Assembly (NCBI RefSeq): GCF_000003815.2
Contig: NC_049981.1
Span: 8,194,085-8,258,084 of the forward strand
Source of the DNA: Branchiostoma floridae
Lineage: Eukaryota; Chordata; Leptocardii; Amphioxiformes; Branchiostomatidae
Length of the DNA: 64,000 bases
Direction: 5' to 3'
The notes under the pieces are model-generated. The model was given only the letters and a program-made list of their open reading frames with translations, was not told where the DNA came from and did no database searches. Below, piece after piece: positions 60,101 through 64,000 of the stretch. The translations under genes and the position numbers were made by a program. The stretch's first letter is position 1, and each line of letters starts with the position of its first letter.

Positions 60101-62665
60101 GGTCTTCAGCAAGTTGAAGTTGGTAGCCTCAAAACGAAAGAAGAAGAAGAAGAAACAAGTGTTTTCCTGTTGTAGGTACTACCCAGACAGACATGTGGTC
60201 TGTTCACCCACACCATCTTCATAGACAAGTACCCTGGTGGGCGGTCCCGGCTGGAGGAGAGCATCCATGGAGGGGAGCTGTTCCAAACCTTTATCAACAG
60301 CAGGGTAAGGGCCAGCTCTACGTATGTATGTATAACAGGCAACAGTATAATTCCCTGTAGGAGAGCATCCATGGAGGGGAGCTGTTCCAAACCTTTATCA
60401 ACAGCAGGGTACGGGCCAGCTCTACGTATGTATGTATAACAGGCAACAGTATAATTCCCTGTAGGAGAGCATCCATGGAGGGGAGCTGTTCCAAACCTTT
60501 ATCAACAGCAGGGTAAGGGCCAGCTCTACGTATGTATGTATAACAGGCAACAGTATAATTCCCTGTAGGAGAGCATCCATGGAGGGGAGCTGTTCCAAAC
60601 CTTTATCAACAGCAGGGTAAGGGCCAGCTCTACGTATGTATATATAACAGGCAACAGTATAATTCCAGAAGAACACTTAAATTCCGGAAAACCTTAATTT
60701 ATTATCTTATATTTACTATCGCCTGTTACATGTACATACCCGGTCTTATATTTACTATCGCCTGTTACATGTACATACCCGGTCTTATATTTACTATCAC
60801 CTGTTACATGTACATACCCGGTCTGTATTTATATTCGATTTCAGTGTTCTGACTGGTCAGTATTTTACAATACGGCCCGGGCTCCATAGTTTGATTCAAA
60901 CTCGCTTGAGTGCATACATGCACCGCTGTCAAAAATTTGAACAACTGTTTCGTTCCTTTGCCCGGTTCTTACGTTCAACTTGACAAAGCCGTTGACACCA
61001 TGTGCAGTTGATTTGCGAGAAACTTGCATTATCTTGGGTTGGCATGATACAAATAAAATACAATACAAGGTCTTACCTGTGGTCGGGCCGTACCTCGGGT
61101 GATATGGAATGCCCTGTGTTGTATTCTCTCTCTATATATGAATTATATTTTTTGATGTTTGTATGTATATATTAAGTGGAACTCGTTGCTGCCAGGTAAG
61201 TAAAGTAAAATGAATGAAGGACATGAAGTACACTGTACAGTAGAGGTGTACTTTTTTCTTACTAAATAAAAATGCTTGCAAATGTTAGTTGTGGCACTGG
61301 TCATTCAACATATTATCAATCAGCTGCTGCCGTGTCATGTGTCTGTGAAGTTAACATGTGTTAATATGCCAAAGGGTGGTTACACCTGACATACAGACAC
61401 AGATTCTATACAGACATAGAACCAGACTTTTTTGCAAAAGGGATCAAAGAAGCTATCTACATCAGAGCTTTACAACCATCCCTGAACAGAGACGGTGGGC
61501 GCCATAGACTTCCTGCAAAATAAGATCCACTGCTTACTGAGTCATGTGTTCTTTCTGCATAACGTGACATCACGACGGCAGTGGATTGTTTGTTCCTTGA
61601 CAAAGACTGGTGCTGTTCAGTCGAAAATTTGAGTGAGTGCAATTTTGGTGTTGGATATTACAGTTAGACTAGTTCAATAAGGCACAGATTCTGTCTACTC
61701 CTACAGGTAAACATCTTCATGACACACCTGTCCAACTACGGCAATGACCGCCTGGCCCTGTACACTTTTGAGAGTGTCATAAAGTTTGTTCAGTGTTGGA
61801 CCAACCTGCAGCTGAAGACAGTCCCTCCCATGGAACTGGGCAGGAAGTACTTTGACCTGTACCCTGAAGAGGCCAACCCTGTGTGGCAGGTAGGAAATCT
61901 GTCTTTAACGATCATAAGTAGACCACAGCAACTAAATATGGATGACATTTTCAAAAAGCCCTCAAGCACGTACATGTAGGCCCTACTGGGGAAAAAACAA
62001 GGTGGGTAAAAGAACAAAATGCATAAACCTTGTAACATGAATCACAGTGATAAGATTTTTATCCAATAATGAAAATGAAATTATGATACATGTTTACAGC
62101 ATATTTTTCTGCTTTAGGTGTGTAGGCTGTCACTGGAGGGTATAAAATTGTTTTGCCCTAGATCAGACAAAAATCAGTATCTGATGTCATCCATAAAAAT
62201 TACTTGTGGCCTTGGTATCCCTTGGTATCATACAGCAGGAAAATTGCCAATGAACCTGCCAAAATGTAAATTACATATTCCACAATAAGACACCTAGTAT
62301 TCTCTCAATCACTATGCATTTCCTAGGGATTAGTTATGCTTAAATCTCTTCTGAACTAGTCTACTACATGTAGTTCCAATATTATGATTTTGATCTTGAT
62401 TTGCACACTCCAGCTCAACATCGTTTATATTGACTGTTTTATCCCTTTTTATTCCATGACAGAACCCATGTGATGACAAGAGGCATCTGGCCATCTGGTC
62501 TAAATACAAGACATGTGACAGGTTACCTCGCTTCTTGGTGATCGGCCCACAGAAAACTGGTCAGCAGCAATCTTGCATATGAATGAGTGAATGAGTGAGT
62601 GAGAGTGAGTGAGTGAGTGAGTGAGTGAGTGAGTGAGTGAGTGAGTGAGTGAGTGAGTGAGTGAG

Positions 62666-62713
<48 letters not shown>

Positions 62714-63189
62714 TGAGTGCGTGAGTGAGTGAGTGAGTGATGATAATGTCTCAATGATGATAATGTCTCATAATGATGGCAGGGTCAGTGTGTTGATTTT
62801 TTTGGTCTAGTTTGTATGTTTGTTTTGATTGCAATTAGCCCTTGGGAATGGATTTGCAGTTAAGTCATAGATTGTGATATTATTCTTGCCATTTGGACAA
62901 TGATGAAACTCAGTAATCGACTGGTTTTGATTTAATACCTCTTTTTGATAATGATCTGGTCCAACCAGTCCTCATTATGCCTTATTCCATGCCTCCCTAT
63001 ATGTACATGTATGTTGTGAGCTTGCTGGCCCTGATGTGAAGTGAGTTGTATTCTTTGCTCTTCAGGAACCACTGCACTGTACGCCTTCCTATCCATGCAC
63101 CCCAACATCCTGAGTAACTTTCCCAGCAGTAAGACATTTGAGGAAGTCCAGTTCTTCAATGGAGCCAACTACTATAGGGGAATTGACTG
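47257..63189 (+). CDS. NDST: NDST gene (heparan sulfate N-deacetylase/N-sulfotransferase), nine coding exons, 3' end outside window
   Basis: This is a bifunctional Golgi type II membrane enzyme. It removes acetyl groups from N-acetylglucosamine in nascent heparan sulfate and then sulfates the freed amine using PAPS, the first modification step in heparan sulfate synthesis. Seen here: a short basic N-terminus, a membrane segment near residues 23-42, the VDIDDIF and WWFPHMWAH motifs of the deacetylase, and the GPQKTGTT loop that binds PAPS in the sulfotransferase. Exons are joined in compatible phases: 47257-48128, 51139-51274, 57165-57252, 57572-57726, 58453 into a gap, 60176-60304, 61707-61889, 62463-62559 and 63066-63189. 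About 656 of roughly 880 family residues are covered if the gap hides about 45. Residue numbers match human NDST1 as I recall it, which supports the start. Invertebrates usually have one NDST (sulfateless in Drosophila); vertebrates have four. Confidence 0.97.
49923..50089. mobile_element. CGCGAA foldback MITE (degraded) in NDST intron 1
   Basis: Starts TACTGTAAATGCATTT and ends TGCATTTTCAGTA, with the family's internal GTTCGCGGTAGCACCATACA and CACCACGAAAGTTTCTGCA blocks. It is shortened and directly follows a TACCTCCATG-family end (GAGACCTCATGTCTCCATG). Confidence 0.85.
50843..50973. mobile_element. Foldback element with 46-bp arms, NDST intron 1
   Basis: Arms 50843-50889 and 50928-50973 are inverted copies (TATGCCAAAAAGCAGTTACT... 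and its complement) around a 38-base loop containing GTCAGACGTTAC. The downstream flank ATTACCTGGATGTCTAACC also occurs, inverted, at 4436, 26546 and 31642, marking a family. Confidence 0.85.
51139..51274 (+). CDS. NDST: NDST exon 2: VDIDDIF deacetylase motif
   Basis: The acceptor is tttttcccag and the donor is AAG|gttggt. The first base completes an Arg codon split across intron 1, and the exon ends in phase 0. It encodes about residues 291-336, including [14 protein letters not shown], one of the most conserved stretches of NDSTs. Asp319 and Asp320 fall in this motif; from memory of the NDST1 literature, Asp320 is a metal ligand of the deacetylase. A TTCA microsatellite begins about 15 bases past the donor. 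Confidence 0.96.
51289..51368. repeat. TTCA microsatellite beside the exon 2 donor
   Basis: About 80 bases of ATTC/TTCA repeats with a few ATCA interruptions, starting about 15 bases after the exon 2 splice donor. Confidence 0.95.
52867..52966. other. Assembly gap (100 N)
   Basis: Exactly 100 N, the usual placeholder for a gap of unknown size. It lies in NDST intron 2, so it need not remove coding sequence. Confidence 0.97.
53180..53335 (+). repeat. Dispersed repeat, copy 1 (CCGGAC...GGAGAAATTTT family)
   Basis: Shares an alignable 150-base segment with 56025-56165: CGGAC, GGAGAAATTTT, ATATCTT, TTCCATC, GACGCT, CTGTCGG, CGATATCGG-like, then GTGTNTAGATNGTGCCTTA. Both copies lie in NDST intron 2 in the same orientation. 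Family unknown. Confidence 0.75.
56025..56165 (+). repeat. Dispersed repeat, copy 2 (CCGGAC...GGAGAAATTTT family)
   Basis: Homologous to 53180-53335 and more GC-rich. The core contains CGATATCGGGAGAAAC and ends GTGTCTAGATCGTGCCTTA. Confidence 0.75.
57165..57252 (+). CDS. NDST: NDST exon 3
   Basis: An 88-base exon with acceptor attccag and donor TCAG|gtgagg. It enters in phase 0 and leaves in phase 1, encoding about 29 residues ([25 protein letters not shown]). This matches the family segment that in vertebrates reads like NFTFNLGYSGKFFHTG. It lies between the DIDDIF and WWFPHMW motifs, as expected. Confidence 0.95.
57572..57726 (+). CDS. NDST: NDST exon 4: WWFPHMWAH deacetylase motif
   Basis: Acceptor aatatttgtag, donor GCCAAA|gtaggt, 155 bases, entering in phase 1 and leaving in phase 0. 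It encodes EDIGDDALL, then [16 protein letters not shown]. Counting from the ATG at 47257, the two histidines are His389 and His393, which I recall as zinc-binding residues of human NDST1. Asn401 lies in an NET glycosylation sequon. The codon sequence is intact. Confidence 0.96.
57869..57982. repeat. Hairpin, 52-bp arms, NDST intron 4
   Basis: Left arm 57869-57920 and right arm 57931-57982 are near-perfect inverted copies separated by about 10 bases. Each arm contains shorter inverted pieces of its own (GATTGTCCTAGGACA). It may be a foldback MITE. No coding content. Confidence 0.88.
58453..58503 (+). CDS. NDST: NDST exon 5, truncated by an assembly gap
   Basis: The acceptor is tggaaaccag and the visible part encodes [17 protein letters not shown] before the run of N begins. 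In relatives this is followed by about 45 residues (YPVHVQLYEAW... up to the start of exon 6), which must lie within or next to the 142-N gap. The donor is therefore not visible. Because exon 6 starts in phase 0, the hidden coding length should be a multiple of three. Confidence 0.93.
58504..58645. other. Assembly gap (142 N) inside NDST exon 5
   Basis: A run of 142 undetermined bases starting on a codon boundary. The missing residues expected from the family (about 45, or 135 bases) fit almost exactly in a gap of this size. The exon end is therefore probably hidden within a few bases of the gap's right edge, where the sequence resumes with gtagtaa. The true gap length is not known from the sequence. 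Confidence 0.95.
58660..59560 (+). mobile_element. TACCTCCATG-family element in NDST intron 5
   Basis: Begins TTCATGGAGGTATTTTCA just after the assembly gap, then a TG-rich run, ACAAGATAACTCAA, GGCTGGATGGATTGG and GGTACTGTAGCAGAAC. It ends in AT-rich modules with TTTGCATATT. It contains the family's recurring GGCCCCCTAGTGGCT and GGAGCACTTTTGTCAAAA blocks. A stretch ending AATAAACCATTATTATT at 59160-59240 looks like the 3' tail of another retroelement inserted into it. Confidence 0.75.
59756..60155 (+). mobile_element. tRNA-derived SINE in NDST intron 5
   Basis: The left end is tRNA-like, with a box A match (TAGCACAGTGGG, 59765-59776) and a perfect box B (GGTTCGAATCC, 59808-59818). A central domain follows containing CTTGTGCCCTTGGGAAAGGC, which resembles the conserved middle domain of deuterostome SINEs, though I cannot name the family. 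The element ends in a (GAA)n tail. Possible target duplication: AAACCATGTG before and AAACAAGTG after, imperfect. Exon 6's acceptor follows about 20 bases later. RNA polymerase III would be expected to read it on the + strand. Confidence 0.85.
60176..60304 (+). CDS. NDST: NDST exon 6 (3' end tandemly duplicated downstream)
   Basis: Acceptor tttcctgttgtag, donor AACAGCAGG|gtaagg, 129 bases, phase 0 at both ends. It encodes [33 protein letters not shown] and ends FINSR, matching the family segment around [10 protein letters not shown] and NGGELF that links the two catalytic domains. The last 48 bases and the start of the next intron recur three more times downstream. A SINE ends only about 20 bases upstream of the acceptor. 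Confidence 0.95.
60257..60666 (+). repeat. 104-bp tandem repeat, four copies, carrying an exon 6 fragment
   Basis: Copies start at 60257, 60361, 60465 and 60569. Each contains the last 48 bases of exon 6, its donor, and about 56 bases of intron. The fourth is cut short at 60666. They are almost identical: copy 2 has donor gtacgg instead of gtaagg, and copy 4 has one change in the TATG run. The unit ends in ccctgtag, so copies 2-4 each begin directly after an AG and end at a GT. They therefore look like 48-base, phase-0 exons encoding [16 protein letters not shown]. The near identity suggests a recent duplication or an assembly artefact. Confidence 0.95.
60706..60822. repeat. 39-bp tandem repeat, three copies, in NDST intron 6
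   Basis: Three consecutive 39-base units begin cttatatttactatc and end acatacccggt, at 60706, 60745 and 60784. One G-to-A change marks the third unit. It lies shortly after the 104-bp array, so this intron has two independent tandem arrays. Confidence 0.9.
61707..61889 (+). CDS. NDST: NDST exon 7: [12 protein letters not shown] segment
   Basis: Acceptor ctactcctacag, donor TGGCAG|gtagga, 183 bases, phase 0 at both ends, 61 codons. It opens [19 protein letters not shown], a signature conserved across NDSTs, and continues through [19 protein letters not shown] to EEANPVWQ. It forms the junction leading into the sulfotransferase domain. Confidence 0.96.
62463..62559 (+). CDS. NDST: NDST exon 8: PAPS-binding loop, catalytic lysine
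   Basis: Acceptor ttccatgacag. The exon encodes [20 protein letters not shown] and then [10 protein letters not shown], ending in phase 1. The loop GPQKTGTT, completed by exon 9, is the 5'-phosphosulfate-binding loop of sulfotransferases. The Lys is residue 614 if 45 residues are assigned to the gap, the same number as the catalytic Lys of human NDST1 as I recall it. The donor ACTG|gtcagc is weaker than the others, and a GAGT microsatellite starts about 20 bases further on. Confidence 0.94.
62578..62740. repeat. GAGT/GCGT microsatellite beside the exon 8 donor
   Basis: About 160 bases of GAGT repeats with an internal GCGT block at about 62667-62713, beginning about 20 bases after the exon 8 donor. 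The long Thr/His/Ser-rich minus-strand reading frame here is an artefact of the repeat. Confidence 0.98.
63066..63189 (+). CDS. NDST: NDST exon 9 (last in window)
   Basis: Acceptor ttgctcttcag, donor GACTG|gtgagt, 124 bases, entering in phase 1 and leaving in phase 2. It completes the [11 protein letters not shown] loop and encodes [12 protein letters not shown], then [10 protein letters not shown] and YYRGIDW. The second Glu of FEEVQ is residue 642 by the same count, equal to a sulfotransferase catalytic Glu reported for NDST1. The remaining roughly 225 residues, including the 3'-phosphate-binding part, are not in the window. Confidence 0.95.
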
Positions 63190-64000
63190 GTGAGTCCATA
63201 CTACACTTTGTAATAATGGCTGTTTCTAACTGTTGGATGAGGGTTACACATAAACTAACCCACCACACTTCCATGTGTAAGATCCAAATGGGGTAGGGAA
63301 TTTCATGAGCAGCCTCCTAACTTCCGTTTTTCTTGTTGGGTTCAGTCTTAAGTCTTTATCTTGTCCACCTAGGTGTCTCATTTTAGATTGTTCTGTAGCC
63401 ATATTCCCAAAAGACATGTCAGGCAAACTACTTCTAGTTGTGTATAGTTGATGGTGAGGATCAACACAAGAAATATTCTGCTACGATGGTGCTTCAGAAA
63501 GTAATGTCATTGGTTTTATAACAGGCTCGTTGTTTCATCAAAGAGTATAAATTTGGCACAAAGGTAGAGGCATCTATCCTTCTAAGTTGAAATATCTTGA
63601 TTTGTTGTGCAAATTTTTATGAGTGATTTCAACATGACCACACCCTTGGTTGCCCGTCAGAAGAAATGAGAGGGTCAATTAACATGTAATTGATAGTGTC
63701 CCTGGCTCACATGTAGCTATTGTAAGAAACTGAACCTTGCACATACATCAAGCTGCATTTCTCGTTAAGCCACATGCCTATTTTCATTCGTTTCTTTTTT
63801 TCGTTCCTGGTTTGAAGTGAGGTTTTTGAGCATTTGTGGATCAGGGGTGGGCTGATTAAAGTTTCCGTAGCCAACTTTCTCATTAACATAGAGCTCAAAC
63901 TAATATCACACTCCTTGGCCTTTAAATAGTTAATAATTATGCCAAGTTCCGTATCTTTTGGTTACTGAAAAAGCAGTTTACAGAAACCTTTAATCAACAA
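63190..64000 (+). other. NDST intron 9 (start)
   Basis: Begins gtgagt. No further NDST exon appears before the window ends; the next expected coding motif (YMEFFP-like, then SANYF) is not present on the + strand here. Confidence 0.85.

Noticed and set aside
60106-60676. Minus-strand open frames with repeated SSPPWMLS-like peptides
   Set aside because: They are antisense translations of the four-copy 104-bp repeat and exon 6.
60257-60822. Regularly spaced repeats that might suggest a CRISPR array
   Set aside because: The units are directly tandem with no unique spacers, and the genome is eukaryotic; one array contains an NDST exon fragment.
62500-62754. Minus-strand open frame rich in His, Thr, Leu, Ser and Arg
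   Set aside because: It is a direct translation of the GAGT/GCGT microsatellite and overlaps NDST exon 8 on the other strand.

Overview
The window is eukaryotic animal DNA, most likely from a lancelet (Branchiostoma). It has one clear multi-exon gene with GT/AG introns, low coding density, and a heavy load of short DNA transposons, SINEs and broken LINEs. The call of lancelet is an inference from the gene being close to vertebrate NDST1 at the residue level and from the repeat landscape; I could not search a database.

The supported gene is a heparan sulfate N-deacetylase/N-sulfotransferase (NDST) on the + strand, from an ATG at 47257 through nine coding exons to 63189, where the window cuts it off. 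Exon phases are compatible throughout. Counting from that ATG, and allowing about 45 residues for an assembly gap inside exon 5, the predicted active-site residues fall at the human NDST1 numbers as I recall them: Asp320, His389 and His393 in the deacetylase, and Lys614 and Glu642 in the sulfotransferase. The last quarter or so of the protein lies beyond the window.

Positions 1-47,200 hold no confidently identified gene. They are a mosaic of repeats: (i) a large family whose ends read TACCTCCATGAAAT; (ii) foldback MITEs of about 210 bp ending in TACTGTAAATGCA and full of CGCGAA blocks; (iii) elements ending in CAGGGCTCGAAAT that make 5-bp target duplications and fall into two subfamilies; (iv) single elements and hairpins at 82-1041, 8424-8640, 10860-11372, 13642-13797, 28433-30241 and 41116-41212; (v) LINE reverse-transcriptase remnants at about 7.7, 8.0-8.8, 21.0 and 24.8 kb; (vi) tRNA-derived SINEs. 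A few exon-like segments (19526, 33698, 46736, and a frameshifted stretch near 27.7-28.2 kb) may belong to an unseen upstream gene, or be 5' untranslated exons of NDST or chance.

Positions 47,200-64,000 are the NDST gene. Its introns hold two assembly gaps, a SINE abutting an exon acceptor, a 114-bp hairpin, microsatellites just downstream of two splice donors, and a four-copy 104-bp tandem duplication carrying the 3' end of exon 6 with its splice donor. Each extra copy forms a potential in-frame 16-codon exon. I found no CRISPR array, bacterial operon or defence system. The most interesting signals are the tandem exon fragment, the two CAGGG subfamilies with switched TGCA-core motifs, and the nested insertions whose removal restores the host sequence.
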